Under the pieces are notes generated by a model. The model saw only the letters and a list, made by a program, of their open reading frames with translations. It was not told the origin of the DNA and did not search any database. The position numbers and the translations under genes were made by a program. Positions 36,698 through 46,309 of a stretch of 64,000 nt of DNA are shown here, piece after piece. Source of the DNA: JBBRBB01 sp963830175 (GTDB taxonomy: Bacteria > Bacteroidota > Bacteroidia > Chitinophagales > Chitinophagaceae). How positions within the stretch are numbered: position 1 is the first letter of the stretch; each line of letters starts with the position of its first letter. Location: NCBI GenBank assembly GCA_963830175.1, contig CAWHKV010000002.1, positions 620,001-684,000 on the forward strand. The letters run 5' to 3'.

Positions 36698-37585
36698 TGG
36701 AAGGTTATTAAATTTTATGCGTGTATAAGGTTGGTTAATTGTTCCGAACTTTTCATAAAAACCTTTAACCCCGGGAATATCAGATCCTTCAAAATTTAAT
36801 ATTAAATCCCTGCCAGCGAATTCATGTATCAGGCTATCAAATAAAAAAGCATTTGCCTCCGTTTTTCTTCCTTCAACCGTAGTGCTGTTCATGATGTTGT
36901 ACAAATGTTTTTTGTGTTTTAAAAACAATGCTATTGAAAGTACTTCGTCATTTTTATCACGTACGCTTCTTACCAGAATCATATGTTCATTAGACAATTG
37001 CTTACACAGCATTTGAAAGTTCATAAAGTCTAGAGCCCCGGCATTAGACAGTTTGTGCTTATACAATTCTTTATATACCTGTATGGCTGTATCTGCCTTG
37101 TCTGAATTGTATTGCAGCTGAAATTTATTTGCCTTTTTTAAATTATTATTCAGGTCAGTTTTATAATTGCTTTGCAATTGTTCGTATTGTTGGGTAAGCG
37201 GCAGCACATAGTTGTTGCTTTGTTTACCACGGGAAGTATTTTCGGTTATGTTATTTAAAAAATTAAAAGCATAGGTGCCATAGCGGCAAAAATTAAGTAA
37301 TGCCTTTACAAAGGGCTTTGCAAGCTTTTCATCTACTTCGCCAATCCATCCTAATTGCTGAATAAATGGAACATCATAAATGTATTTTATGCCATATTTT
37401 TTTCTCCAGGGTAAAGCCATTACCGTTTCATAATCATTCAGCACTATACCGTTCCAGTTATCGCACATGGCATCGAGATACACGCTCCGCGAATAAATTA
37501 ATCCATTGGGGGCTGCGTCAACACACGCATCCCATTTTTCACGGTTTATTTTATGTGCAGGAATATTTTCTACAGAAATAAGCAT
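36671..37585 (-). CDS. FemAB/GNAT-like acyltransferase, uncharacterized
   Basis: A 304-residue cytoplasmic protein with the pattern of FemAB-like (double-GNAT) transferases: DAMCDNW near residue 40, ALPWRKKYGIKYIYDVPFIQQLGW, and SIALFLKHKKHLYNIMNSTTVEGRKTEANAFLFDSLI with NFEGSDIPGVKGFYEKFG at the C-terminus, the conserved acceptor fold end. Such proteins add amino acids to lipid II or acylate glycans; the substrate here is unknown. It is the last gene of the minus-strand run and its start overlaps the peptidase stop by one base (TAATG). Confidence 0.75.
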   Translation of the reverse strand: MLISVENIPAHKINREKWDACVDAAPNGLIYSRSVYLDAMCDNWNGIVLNDYETVMALPWRKKYGIKYIYDVPFIQQLGWIGEVDEKLAKPFVKALLNFCRYGTYAFNFLNNITENTSRGKQSNNYVLPLTQQYEQLQSNYKTDLNNNLKKANKFQLQYNSDKADTAIQVYKELYKHKLSNAGALDFMNFQMLCKQLSNEHMILVRSVRDKNDEVLSIALFLKHKKHLYNIMNSTTVEGRKTEANAFLFDSLIHEFAGRDLILNFEGSDIPGVKGFYEKFGTINQPYTRIKFNNLPLPVRLFKR

Positions 37586-40443
37586 TATAAGGGCAACAAG
37601 GTGGTTAGTTTATCGGTCGTAATTACCTGGATGTTTATACTGAATGTAACGGTCTTAATAAAATGCTTTTGACCCAGGTAACTTTTGTAATAATCGCAGT
37701 AAGCTTTGCTATACAGCAAGGGAAAATAAATATTGATCAGGGAATTAAAAGGAGAAAACTGCAAACCTGCATCATACAACAAAGAGCCATTAGACGATGA
37801 TCCATTCCATCCTTCTGCATAAGTTCCAAAATCTGCGAAGAATTTTACAGGAATGTTGATGGGTAAAACTTTAAATGGGTTTATTTTTTCCGGAATATCG
37901 CCTGTAAAGTTTATTGCGGCTATCCAGTTATCACTTCTGCCCAGTTTATTTCCAAGTAATGAGGTGTTTACTTTAAAAAAGCCATCCCGCTCTATTACCT
38001 GCTGGCTTTGCCATCCTTCAAATTCATTTCTTCCTATAAAATAATTGCTGTAGGTGTAGTCTTCATATCCATTAGGTGCAGAGAGATTTAAATGGTATCG
38101 TTGCGTTTCAAATTGATTTATGATGTTCTTCGGTCGCAGGTAAAAAAACTTTCCTGCAAAGAACCGCATCTCAACACCCTTGCCATCAATTACAGGATAA
38201 TTGAAAAAATATTTTCCTGTAAAACCTGCTCTCAAAAACGCATCGCCCTGTTGCAATGAAAGTTGCAAATTATATGGATATAAAACCCTGTTATCTGCTG
38301 TGGTTATTCTAAGTTCATTAATATAAGTTTTTGATGAAATTTTTGTTGCACTGTAAAAGGTGTCTGAAGGTGTGGTGGTTTCTTTAAATCGTAAATTGTC
38401 TTCGCTCAATAAAAATGATCTTGCCTGGAAAATCCATTTCTGGTGTGAACGCGGATCTTTGTTATAGCTTGTTATTTTAATGGAAGGAACGACTCGAGAC
38501 ATTTGTAAATACAGGTCTCCATTGTATACATCATTAAATTCATTCACCGAATATTTCGCACCACTTAAAGAATATTCACTCCATGTTCCTGTTTTAAAAA
38601 CATTATAAGAAAGTCTTCCAACTCCATTCAATTGTTTGCTGTTAATAGCATATACAGGCGCAATAAAAAAATTAAATTTATTTAACGGCAATTGGTAATT
38701 GTGAACAGCTGCCCCCACCATTATCTTGTCGTAATTATTATACCCTGCAACTGGCAAAAATGAAACGTAATTATACTTACCGGTTTCTTTTAAATTAAAA
38801 AATAAAGTTGGCTTAAGGCTTCTTTTTTCATTATTAAAAGTGCCTGAAGTAAATAAGGTAGCATAGGCTTTTTCAATGTTTGTTTCACTGGCGTTTTCTA
38901 TGCTTTTTTTAAAATCAGCAGGGTAGGGATGTTTAAATTTCCAATCATTATAATAAGCCTGCATGCTTTTATCAAACACTTCATCTCCCAGGCTGTCTTT
39001 TAAATGCTGCATCCACAAAGCAGCTTTTTCATAGACTACCAGGTTATAATTCAGTTCAGTATACGTTTCAGCATTACCGTCTATTGGCTGATCTTTTTTT
39101 AATTTGCTGTAGGTAGAAAGCAAGGTGCCATACATATCAAGAGGTAATTTCTCTTTAAAAATTCCTTTTTTATTCAGAATAAAATTATCTGTTCTTCCAT
39201 ATTTCTCCATTTCGTAACGCTCCTGGTAAAAAGTATTCATGCCTTCATCCATCCATGGGTGTTCCCTCTCGTTACTTGCTAAAATTCCATAGAACCAGTT
39301 ATGCCCTATTTCGTGGGCGATAATTGCATCTAAGGTTTGTCCGCCACTGTAACTGGTTACAAAAGTTACAGCAGGATATTCCATGCCGCCCGTGCCCAGT
39401 TGTTCGCTGCCTGCTACAACTGATACTTGGTCATATGGGTAAAGTCCTAATTTTTCTGAATAAAAATGAATGGCATCTTTAGCAAAGTGTATGCTGCTAT
39501 CCCAATTTTTCACTTGCCACGGATGAAAAAACGAGTAAACATTTACTGCGTGTTCTTTTAATAAAACGGTATCGTACTGAACCAAAAATAATTTGCTGGC
39601 AAACCATGCGAAGTCATGTGCCTGTTGAAGTGTATAAGTAAGTGTTTTTGTTTTTGGGGAAGAAGGAGGAATTAAGGCGGTGGGGTTTTCAATATCAAAT
39701 TCATCCTGTTGTTGAAACCACGAAAAATTTTCTTGTTTATTTAGTGATTGCTTTGCGACGTCCTGAATTTTCTGCACTTCATTTACATTGTTACAGGTGC
39801 CTGAAGCGGCAATCCAATAATTATCGGGAAGGGTAATATTTACTTTCCAGTCTGCGAACTCACTGTAAAATTCGCCCTGGTCAAGGTAAGGCATGGCATG
39901 CCATCCGCGAGCATCATACACTGCAGGTTTTGGGAACCATTGGGTTACCTGGTATGTTTGACCATCGTGCCCACTCCGTGAAAAATGAGATGGCAATTGT
40001 ACATGAAAAGGTGTTGTAATTTTTGCAGATTGATGCGGCGGTAATGGCTGGGGTAAATACACTTTTAAAATATCAATGTGCTTTAAATCATCTTCAATTA
40101 AAGCAGTTATTCCATTCACCTCAAAATTCAGCTGATTTATATAGCCCCTGTCTTTCTCTTGAGAAAAATAAAATTCGGTTGAGCCATTTTCAATAAGTTG
40201 ATCACTGAAAGCAGTTCTATCATTTTTATATGCATTCGGGTAAATATGAAACCATATAAAAGTAAGTGTGTCAGGAGAATTGTTAAAGTAATCTATCTGA
40301 ATAAATCCCGTAAGGGAATGATCAACATCATTTAGCGAAACATCAATATTATAGTTAAGGTGTTGCTGCCAATATTTGTTTTGCGCCATGCCGGAATATG
40401 TTGCGGCAAAAACAATTAGCATTATTCCAATTCTTCTATGCAC
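37585..40443 (-). CDS. M1-family zinc metallopeptidase, large
   Basis: A 952-residue secreted peptidase (signal peptide to about residue 20, YSGMAQ). The zinc site is H377-E-I-G-H381 with Glu400 at the exact HExxH-x18-E spacing (EHPWMDEGMN); the exopeptidase-like GGMEY motif lies upstream (QLGTGGMEYPAVT). The C-terminal 400 residues form a beta-rich region of unknown role, possibly a barrel. It overlaps the FemAB-like gene by one base and follows the sugar transferase by 13 bases. A shorter M1 paralogue lies at 48659. Confidence 0.93.
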   Translation of the reverse strand: MHRRIGIMLIVFAATYSGMAQNKYWQQHLNYNIDVSLNDVDHSLTGFIQIDYFNNSPDTLTFIWFHIYPNAYKNDRTAFSDQLIENGSTEFYFSQEKDRGYINQLNFEVNGITALIEDDLKHIDILKVYLPQPLPPHQSAKITTPFHVQLPSHFSRSGHDGQTYQVTQWFPKPAVYDARGWHAMPYLDQGEFYSEFADWKVNITLPDNYWIAASGTCNNVNEVQKIQDVAKQSLNKQENFSWFQQQDEFDIENPTALIPPSSPKTKTLTYTLQQAHDFAWFASKLFLVQYDTVLLKEHAVNVYSFFHPWQVKNWDSSIHFAKDAIHFYSEKLGLYPYDQVSVVAGSEQLGTGGMEYPAVTFVTSYSGGQTLDAIIAHEIGHNWFYGILASNEREHPWMDEGMNTFYQERYEMEKYGRTDNFILNKKGIFKEKLPLDMYGTLLSTYSKLKKDQPIDGNAETYTELNYNLVVYEKAALWMQHLKDSLGDEVFDKSMQAYYNDWKFKHPYPADFKKSIENASETNIEKAYATLFTSGTFNNEKRSLKPTLFFNLKETGKYNYVSFLPVAGYNNYDKIMVGAAVHNYQLPLNKFNFFIAPVYAINSKQLNGVGRLSYNVFKTGTWSEYSLSGAKYSVNEFNDVYNGDLYLQMSRVVPSIKITSYNKDPRSHQKWIFQARSFLLSEDNLRFKETTTPSDTFYSATKISSKTYINELRITTADNRVLYPYNLQLSLQQGDAFLRAGFTGKYFFNYPVIDGKGVEMRFFAGKFFYLRPKNIINQFETQRYHLNLSAPNGYEDYTYSNYFIGRNEFEGWQSQQVIERDGFFKVNTSLLGNKLGRSDNWIAAINFTGDIPEKINPFKVLPINIPVKFFADFGTYAEGWNGSSSNGSLLYDAGLQFSPFNSLINIYFPLLYSKAYCDYYKSYLGQKHFIKTVTFSINIQVITTDKLTTLLPL

Positions 40444-40456
40444 GTAGTTTCACTGT

Positions 40457-41881
40457 TTATTTTCCCTTACCCAAAACAATGGTTCTAAGGGTATAAATGA
40501 TGATTTTAAAGTCAAGTAACAAAGAAATATTTTCTACATACACCAGGTCGTATTTCATTCGTTGTATCATTTCTTCTACCGATGATGCATAACCGAATTG
40601 CACCATGCCCCAGGATGTTAACCCTGGTTTTACTTTTAAAAGATATTTAAAATACGGTGTCTTTTTAATTATCTGGTCTATGTAGTATTTTCTTTCAGGA
40701 CGGGGCCCAACAAAACTCATTTCACCAATTAAGATGTTCCATAATTGCGGTAATTCGTCCAGCCGCCATTTGCGCATAAATTTTCCCCAGGGCGTTATGC
40801 GTGCATCATTATCGCAGCTTAGGGCAGGACCATTTTTTTCAGCATCACTGTACATTGATCGAAATTTATAGATCCAAAAAGGCTTGCCTTTATAACCCAT
40901 CCGCTGCTGTGAAAAAATTACTGATCCCTTCGAAGAAAATTTTGTTCTGACCGCCACAAAAAGAAACAGGGGACTCAATATTATCATGGATATAAATGAC
41001 AGGCCTATATCTATCAGCCGCTTCATATTACTTTGCCAGGCGGGCATTAAACCGGTATCTATATTAATGAGTAAAGCACTGTTTACATTTTTAACCTTAA
41101 CTGATCCTGAAAGTATTTCAAGGGTTTGCGGAACCATTTTAATTTCTACATCGTGTTCGGTTAAAGTGCTGATAATTTCATTAACCTGTGGCTCATCATT
41201 TTTGTCTAATGCAACTATTACCTCATGAATATGATTGTGTTTAATGATACCGGGTAAATCATTCATATCGCCAAGATGGGGTAAGAACTTAGATAAACCA
41301 TTCTTTGAAAAATTGTTTAACGATACAAAACCCAAAACCCTGTGCCCAGTTTCTTTATAACTATGCAATAATTCTTTCAATGCCGAGATGGAACGCTGAT
41401 TATTTCCAATGATCAATGCATTAAAAACCACTTTCTTTTTAAGAATGTGATTGCGTGCAATGGAAATTAAAATGAGACGTCCAACATAAGTGAATATGGT
41501 TTGGAGAATTAGCAGTAAAAAAAATACTTTATAGAAATAGGTGTAGTTCTCTTCGCTGTCGTTTAGAAACAAAATAAAAAGTAACAGTACAGAACCGATC
41601 ATAGTCTCTATGCAGGTTACTGTTAATTCTGTAAGCCGTGATTTTTTATAAATGGAGTTGTTATAAGATCCTGCAATGGAATATAAAATTATCCAGAACA
41701 GAACATCAAGAAAAAGAGATTGTTTAAAAAAATAATCTTCAGTAAATAAACCTTTCAGAGTATATGGACCCTGTTGAAGCATTATTTTTCTTTGGAGTGC
41801 AATAATAATCCAAACGGCAACAGAAGCTATAACGTCTGTTGCAACATACCAGGCAATATGTAATGGCTTAAATCGCTGCAT
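40457..41881 (-). CDS. Polyprenyl glycosylphosphotransferase (WbaP/WcaJ family), initiating exopolysaccharide synthesis
   Basis: A 474-residue inner-membrane protein. Several N-terminal hydrophobic segments and a CoA-binding-like central region (ALIIGNNQRSISALKELL) precede the bacterial sugar transferase domain (about 285-474: KRLIDIGLSFISMIILSPLF, VIFSQQRMGYKGKPF, YKFRSMYSDAE, RKWRLDELPQLWNILIGEMSFVGPRPE). It transfers a sugar phosphate to undecaprenyl phosphate, the first step of EPS or O-antigen units. It lies 10 bases after the oxidoreductase gene and should supply the export system at 50787-57318. Confidence 0.93.
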   Translation of the reverse strand: MQRFKPLHIAWYVATDVIASVAVWIIIALQRKIMLQQGPYTLKGLFTEDYFFKQSLFLDVLFWIILYSIAGSYNNSIYKKSRLTELTVTCIETMIGSVLLLFILFLNDSEENYTYFYKVFFLLLILQTIFTYVGRLILISIARNHILKKKVVFNALIIGNNQRSISALKELLHSYKETGHRVLGFVSLNNFSKNGLSKFLPHLGDMNDLPGIIKHNHIHEVIVALDKNDEPQVNEIISTLTEHDVEIKMVPQTLEILSGSVKVKNVNSALLINIDTGLMPAWQSNMKRLIDIGLSFISMIILSPLFLFVAVRTKFSSKGSVIFSQQRMGYKGKPFWIYKFRSMYSDAEKNGPALSCDNDARITPWGKFMRKWRLDELPQLWNILIGEMSFVGPRPERKYYIDQIIKKTPYFKYLLKVKPGLTSWGMVQFGYASSVEEMIQRMKYDLVYVENISLLLDFKIIIYTLRTIVLGKGK

Positions 41882-41891
41882 GCAAATAATG

Positions 41892-42866
41892 TCAGCTCAA
41901 AATACTGGTGTTGCTTATCTTTTCCAAAATCTGGTGGGCTACTTCCATCGCAAGATATCCATCAATCTCATTTATCACTGTGGGCTTATTTTCTTTAATT
42001 GAGTTTGCAAAGGCCTTTAGCTCCTCGAGTATCGCATTACCCTGTTTAATTACAGGGGTGGCAATGGCGAGTGTTTTTTTTCCATTCTGTGTTTCTATAT
42101 CAAAAGAAAATGTGTCTTTATCTGTGGACTGTTTTAATTTAATGATCTCAGTCTTTTTTTCCAGGAAGTCTATACCTATATATGCATCCCTCTGAAAAAG
42201 GCGCATCTTACGCATCTTCTTCATGCTAATGCGGCTGCTGGTTAAATTGGCAACACAACCATTATGAAATTCAATACGCACATTCGCTATATCGGGCGTG
42301 TCGGTAATAACAGCCACACCACTGGCATGTATTTGTTTTACATCGCTTTTTACCATACTTAAAATGATATCGATATCATGTATCATCAAGTCTAATATCA
42401 CACTTACCTCTGTGCCCCGGGGGTTAAACTGAGCCAGCCGGTGCACTTCTATAAACATGGGTTGAAGCTTCATGTGTTGAACAGACAGGTAAGCCGGGTT
42501 AAACCTTTCAACATGCCCGACCTGGAATTTGACATTTGCCTCCTTAATCATTTTTATCAGGTGTTTTCCCTGCTCAAGTGTGTCAGCCATCGGCTTTTCA
42601 ACAAAAACATGTTTACCTTTTCGCAACGCCATTTCACACAGGTCATAGTGAAAATTGGTTGGAGCAACAATATCAACAGCATCTACTTTACTTATTAGGG
42701 AGGTAGCATTGGTATATCTTTTTATATTATATTTTTCAGAAACTTCAGTAGCATTTTTATCGTCGGGATCATAAAAACCCACCACCTGAACGCCATCTAT
42801 TTCAAGCCAGTTATTCAGGTGAAATTTACCCAGATGCCCAACACCAAATATTCCAACTTTCAACAT
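41892..42866 (-). CDS. Gfo/Idh/MocA-family NAD(P)-dependent oxidoreductase
   Basis: A 324-residue oxidoreductase. The N-terminal Rossmann motif GVGHLGKFHLNNW and the EKPMA signature (VFVEKPMADTLEQ) are present, followed by the C-terminal substrate domain (ILDLMIHDIDIILSMV). No signal peptide. It probably oxidises or reduces a sugar, perhaps a nucleotide sugar for the adjacent initiating transferase, judging by its position 45 bases after lolD and 10 bases before the transferase gene. Substrate not determinable. Confidence 0.92.
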   Translation of the reverse strand: MLKVGIFGVGHLGKFHLNNWLEIDGVQVVGFYDPDDKNATEVSEKYNIKRYTNATSLISKVDAVDIVAPTNFHYDLCEMALRKGKHVFVEKPMADTLEQGKHLIKMIKEANVKFQVGHVERFNPAYLSVQHMKLQPMFIEVHRLAQFNPRGTEVSVILDLMIHDIDIILSMVKSDVKQIHASGVAVITDTPDIANVRIEFHNGCVANLTSSRISMKKMRKMRLFQRDAYIGIDFLEKKTEIIKLKQSTDKDTFSFDIETQNGKKTLAIATPVIKQGNAILEELKAFANSIKENKPTVINEIDGYLAMEVAHQILEKISNTSILS

Positions 42867-42911
42867 AAAAAAATATTAGTCGTAAAGGTAGTAGAAAGCC
42901 TGCAGGGTTTC

Positions 42912-43565
42912 TTAATCTATAAGAATACCGTCTTTCATATGTAGCTCCCGGTCGCTTAAACGCGCCAACTCTTCATTGTGCGTTACAATTAAAAATGTTT
43001 GATTGAATTTGGTTCTAAGGTCAATGAACAATTGATGCAATTCTTTGGCATTTGAACTGTCAAGGTTGCCTGTTGGTTCGTCGGCAAACACTATATCAGG
43101 CTTATTAATTAATGCTCTTGCCACTGCTACACGCTGCTGCTCACCACCACTCATGGTTTGTGGTTTATGTTGCAGCCTTTTATCCAGGCCAAGCATGCCT
43201 AATAATTCGGCGGCGCTTTCTTCGGCTTCTTTCTTTTTTCGTCCGGCGATCCAGGCTGGTATGCAAACATTTTCAATGGCGGTAAATTCAGGAAGTAAAT
43301 GGTGAAACTGAAATACAAAACCTATATGTTTATTTCTAAAGGCAGCTAATTTTTTTCCTTTTAGCAGGTGTACCGCCTGGTTATTTAAATATATTTCCCC
43401 ACTATCAGGCGAGTCGAGGGTTCCAAGAATATGCAACAGGGTGCTTTTACCTGCACCGGATGAGCCTGCAATTGCCACAATCTCTCCTTTATTAATAGCT
43501 ATGTTTACACCCTTCAGCACTTTAAGATCACCGTAACTTTTAAATATGTGGCTGGCTTTAAGCAT
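42912..43565 (-). CDS. lolD: LolD-like ABC transporter ATP-binding protein
   Basis: A 217-residue ATPase. Walker A is GSSGAGKST (about 34-42), the signature is MSGGEQQRVAVARAL, and Walker B is DIVFADEPTGNLD, all typical of the LolD/MacB branch. It energises lipoprotein release from the inner membrane with a LolCE-type permease, not encoded here. The start is set at MLKASHIFKSYG because the longer frame (to 43601) would begin upstream of a -7 promoter box at 43587-43594. Confidence 0.88.
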   Translation of the reverse strand: MLKASHIFKSYGDLKVLKGVNIAINKGEIVAIAGSSGAGKSTLLHILGTLDSPDSGEIYLNNQAVHLLKGKKLAAFRNKHIGFVFQFHHLLPEFTAIENVCIPAWIAGRKKKEAEESAAELLGMLGLDKRLQHKPQTMSGGEQQRVAVARALINKPDIVFADEPTGNLDSSNAKELHQLFIDLRTKFNQTFLIVTHNEELARLSDRELHMKDGILID

Positions 43566-43586
43566 ATAAAATTCAATCTGTTGTTG

Positions 43587-43594
43587 CAAACCTA
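43587..43594 (-). promoter_or_regulatory. Bacteroidota -7 element before lolD
   Basis: On the minus strand TAGGTTTG matches TAnnTTTG and lies 21 bases before the chosen lolD ATG. No good TTG is seen at -33, so this is a -7-only call. Confidence 0.4.
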
Positions 43595-43670
43595 AGCACA
43601 AAGGGGTTAGATTATGCCTGGCATCATTTTAAAAATATAATTATTTTAACCACTTTGTGTACAGTGCCAT

Positions 43671-43700
43671 TTGGTTTTTTCGTTACAACACTTACTTTTG
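43671..43700 (+). promoter_or_regulatory. Bacteroidota promoter of the DUF2795-like gene
   Basis: TTG (43671-43673), 19-base spacer, TACTTTTG (43693-43700). Both boxes match the Bacteroidota consensus and the same layout occurs before fabI. It shows that the true ATG is 43719, not the upstream start of the longer frame. Confidence 0.6.
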
Positions 43701-43718
43701 CGCAAAATTTACGAGCCC

Positions 43719-43940
43719 ATGTTTTGGACATTAGAATTAGCCAGCTACCTTGAAGAAGCACCTTGGCCGGCAACAAAAGACGAGTTGATCGATTATTCCA
43801 TTCGTAGTGGCGCTCCACTTGAAGTGGTTGAGAACCTGCAGGAATTAGATGATGAAGGTGAGGTGTATGAAAGCATTGAAGACATTTGGCCGGATTACCC
43901 AAGCCAGGAAGACTTTATGTTTAATGAAGACGAATATTAA
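43719..43940 (+). CDS. Small acidic DUF2795-like protein
   Basis: A 73-residue cytoplasmic protein starting MFWTLELASYLEEAPWPATKDELIDYSIRSG and ending in a strongly acidic tail (DEGEVYESIEDIWPDYPSQED). The layout W-x2-ELA-YLE-APWPATKDELI resembles DUF2795 proteins of unknown function, often single-copy in Bacteroidota. It is divergent from lolD, convergent with fabI, and has its own promoter. The upstream start of the longer frame (43671) is rejected because it overlaps the promoter. Confidence 0.85.
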   Translation: MFWTLELASYLEEAPWPATKDELIDYSIRSGAPLEVVENLQELDDEGEVYESIEDIWPDYPSQEDFMFNEDEY

Positions 43941-43957
43941 ATAAACTATTTGCTATT

Positions 43958-43991
43958 AAAAAAACCGTTGTTTTAAGGCAACGGTTTTTTT
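43958..43991. terminator. Bidirectional terminator between the DUF2795-like gene and fabI
   Basis: A7-CCGTTG (43958-43970) pairs with CAACGG-T7 (43979-43991) across an 8-base loop. It serves the convergent genes on both strands. Confidence 0.92.
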
Positions 43992-44011
43992 ATGCATCAA
44001 TATATTGTTGT

Positions 44012-44824
44012 TTACTTTTCCATTTGTTCAATAACACCCTGCGTTACACCGGTAAAGCTAAACCCACCATCATGAAACAGGTTTTGCATGGTAACATACC
44101 TGGTTAGATCGCTGAAAAGTGCAGCACAATAGGCAGCACAATCCTCACCGGTAGCATTTCCCAGCGGACTCATTTTTTCTGCATAAGAGATAAAACCTTC
44201 AAATCCTTTTACGCCACTTCCCGCTGTAGTTCTGGTAGGAGATTGAGAAACGGTATTAATTCTTACTTTCTTTTTAACGCCATAATGGTAACCAAAGCTG
44301 CGGCCTATGCTTTCAAGTAACGCTTTTGCATCAGCCATTTCATTATAATCGGGAAAAACACGCTGCGCTGCAATATAAGTTAGCGCCACAACACTGCCCC
44401 ACTCGTTTATGGCATCCATTTCCCACGCGGTTCGTAATACACGGTGAAGGCTAATGGCAGAAATATCATTTGTTTTTTGATTAAACCCGTAATCCATTTC
44501 TGTGTAGTGCTTTCCTTTTCTAACATTCAAACTCATACCAATGGAATGTAAAACAAAATCAACACCGCCATTAAAATGGGTCATGCTTCCCTCAAACAAC
44601 TTTTTAAGGTCATCCATGTTTGTTACATCGGCAGCAATTACGGGAGCCTGAACCGTTTCAGCCAGCTTATTAATTTCACCCATTCGCATAGCAATAGGCG
44701 CATTGGTTAATACAAGCTGGGCACCTTCCTCATGACAGCGTAATGCAGTTTTCCAGGCTATCGATTTTTCATCAAGTGCCCCAAAAATAATTCCTTTCTT
44801 TCCCTTTAATAAATTGTAAGCCAT
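44012..44824 (-). CDS. fabI: Enoyl-[acyl-carrier-protein] reductase (NADH)
   Basis: A 270-residue enzyme of fatty acid elongation. The Rossmann start (LLKGKKGIIFGALDEKSIAWKTA), catalytic Tyr150 and Tyr160 with Lys167 (YIAAQRVFPDYNEMADAKALLES) and NTVSQSPTRTTAGSGVKGF follow the FabI pattern. It reduces enoyl-ACP with NADH and is the target of triclosan-type inhibitors. It is monocistronic with a strong promoter (44848-44877) and a shared terminator. Confidence 0.96.
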   Translation of the reverse strand: MAYNLLKGKKGIIFGALDEKSIAWKTALRCHEEGAQLVLTNAPIAMRMGEINKLAETVQAPVIAADVTNMDDLKKLFEGSMTHFNGGVDFVLHSIGMSLNVRKGKHYTEMDYGFNQKTNDISAISLHRVLRTAWEMDAINEWGSVVALTYIAAQRVFPDYNEMADAKALLESIGRSFGYHYGVKKKVRINTVSQSPTRTTAGSGVKGFEGFISYAEKMSPLGNATGEDCAAYCAALFSDLTRYVTMQNLFHDGGFSFTGVTQGVIEQMEK

Positions 44825-44847
44825 AGCAGGTTAAATTATGTGTGCGC

Positions 44848-44877
44848 CAAAAGTAAATGATAGGTATTGAAGTGCAA
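44848..44877 (-). promoter_or_regulatory. Bacteroidota promoter of fabI
   Basis: On the minus strand TTG (44877-44875), 19-base spacer, TACTTTTG (44855-44848), 23 bases before the ATG. It fits the TTG-N19-TAnnTTTG consensus exactly, as does the DUF2795-like gene promoter. Confidence 0.65.
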
Positions 44878-44990
44878 AATGAACCCATGGTCACCATATT
44901 GTTTACAGGAAAAAATGTTATTAAGGATGGCATGAAATAACTTAATCTAAAACCGAAGTATATTGCAGGTTTACCACAAGCATCTTTTTT

Positions 44991-46277
44991 ATGAAACACT
45001 TGCCACTAAATGCATCTATTTTTTCTGAAAACAGAAAACGGTTTATTTCTCAAATGCAGCCTAATAGTATTGCCATTTTTAACAGCAATGATGAGTTGCC
45101 TAGCAATGGTGATGCCTTGTATCGCTTTCAGCAGAATACAGACCTGTACTGGCTTTGTGGAATTGACCAGGAAGATACCATGGTGATTTTATACCCTGAT
45201 AACCCAGATAAAAAATATAGAGAAGTGCTCGTGCTTGTAAGACCTAATGAACTTAAAGAGAAATGGGATGGGCGCAGGTTACGTGAAAAAGATGCTAAAG
45301 AATTATCAGGTTTTGAAACGATTATTTGGCTTGATAGCATGGATGCCATGTTGCAGGTTTGGATGCACATGGCAGATACAGTTTACCTGAACAGTAATGA
45401 AAACGACCGCAAGGCAAGTTTGCTAGAAACGAGAGATTACCGATTTGTAACTGAAATGAAACAACGCTATCCATTACATCAGTACCAACGTGCCGCCAAA
45501 ATAATGAAGCAACTTCGCTCCATTAAAACAGGTTTAGAAATCGAGGTGGTACAACAGGCTTGTGATATTACAGAAAAAGCATTCAGGAGGCTTTTAAAAT
45601 TTATAAAACCTGGTGTAATGGAATATGAGATTGAAGCTGAAATTGTTCATGAATTTTTACGAAACCGGAGCAAAGGCGAGGCTTATAGCAGCATTATTGC
45701 CAGCGGAGACCGGGCAAGAACCTTACACTATGTATCTAATAATGAAGAATGCAAAGATGGAGAATTGATATTGATGGATTTTGGTGCAAATTATGGCGGC
45801 TATGCTGCAGACCTTTCCCGCACAGTGCCTGTAAATGGAAAGTTTACTAAAAGGCAAAAAGAAGTATATAATGCTTGTTTAAACCTGCATAATTATGCAA
45901 AGAGTTTGCTTAAACCCGGCACTATCATTAACGAGTACCACGAGAAAGTAGGAGATGAGGCAACAAAACAATTTCTAAAAATTGGGTTGCTTAAAAAAGA
46001 AGATGTGAAGAATGAAGACAAAACAAACAGGGCATACCGAAAATATCTTTATCATGGAATAAGCCATCATCTCGGGTTGGATGTGCATGACCTCGGTACC
46101 AAAACGGAAGGCTTAAAGCCGGGTATGTTGTTAACCGTTGAGCCGGGTATATATATTGAAGAAGAGCAAATGGGCATACGTATTGAAAACAATGTGTGGA
46201 TTACAAAAACCGGCAATAAAGACCTGATGAAAAATATACCAATTACTGCCGAAGAAATTGAAAGATTAATGAAATAG
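44991..46277 (+). CDS. pepP: Xaa-Pro aminopeptidase (M24B)
   Basis: A 428-residue enzyme. An AMP_N domain (about 1-170: FSENRKRFISQMQPNSIAIF, QNTDLYWLCGI) precedes the pita-bread catalytic domain whose metal ligands are visible: two Asp in LMDFGANYGGYAADLSRT, His in HGISHHLGLDVHD, Glu in LTVEPGIY, Glu in GIRIENN. It removes N-terminal residues before proline in the cytoplasm. Divergent from fabI; pssA follows 32 bases downstream. Confidence 0.93.
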   Translation: MKHLPLNASIFSENRKRFISQMQPNSIAIFNSNDELPSNGDALYRFQQNTDLYWLCGIDQEDTMVILYPDNPDKKYREVLVLVRPNELKEKWDGRRLREKDAKELSGFETIIWLDSMDAMLQVWMHMADTVYLNSNENDRKASLLETRDYRFVTEMKQRYPLHQYQRAAKIMKQLRSIKTGLEIEVVQQACDITEKAFRRLLKFIKPGVMEYEIEAEIVHEFLRNRSKGEAYSSIIASGDRARTLHYVSNNEECKDGELILMDFGANYGGYAADLSRTVPVNGKFTKRQKEVYNACLNLHNYAKSLLKPGTIINEYHEKVGDEATKQFLKIGLLKKEDVKNEDKTNRAYRKYLYHGISHHLGLDVHDLGTKTEGLKPGMLLTVEPGIYIEEEQMGIRIENNVWITKTGNKDLMKNIPITAEEIERLMK

Positions 46278-46309
46278 GTTTTTACAGACGTACACTCAGA
46301 AATTTATTT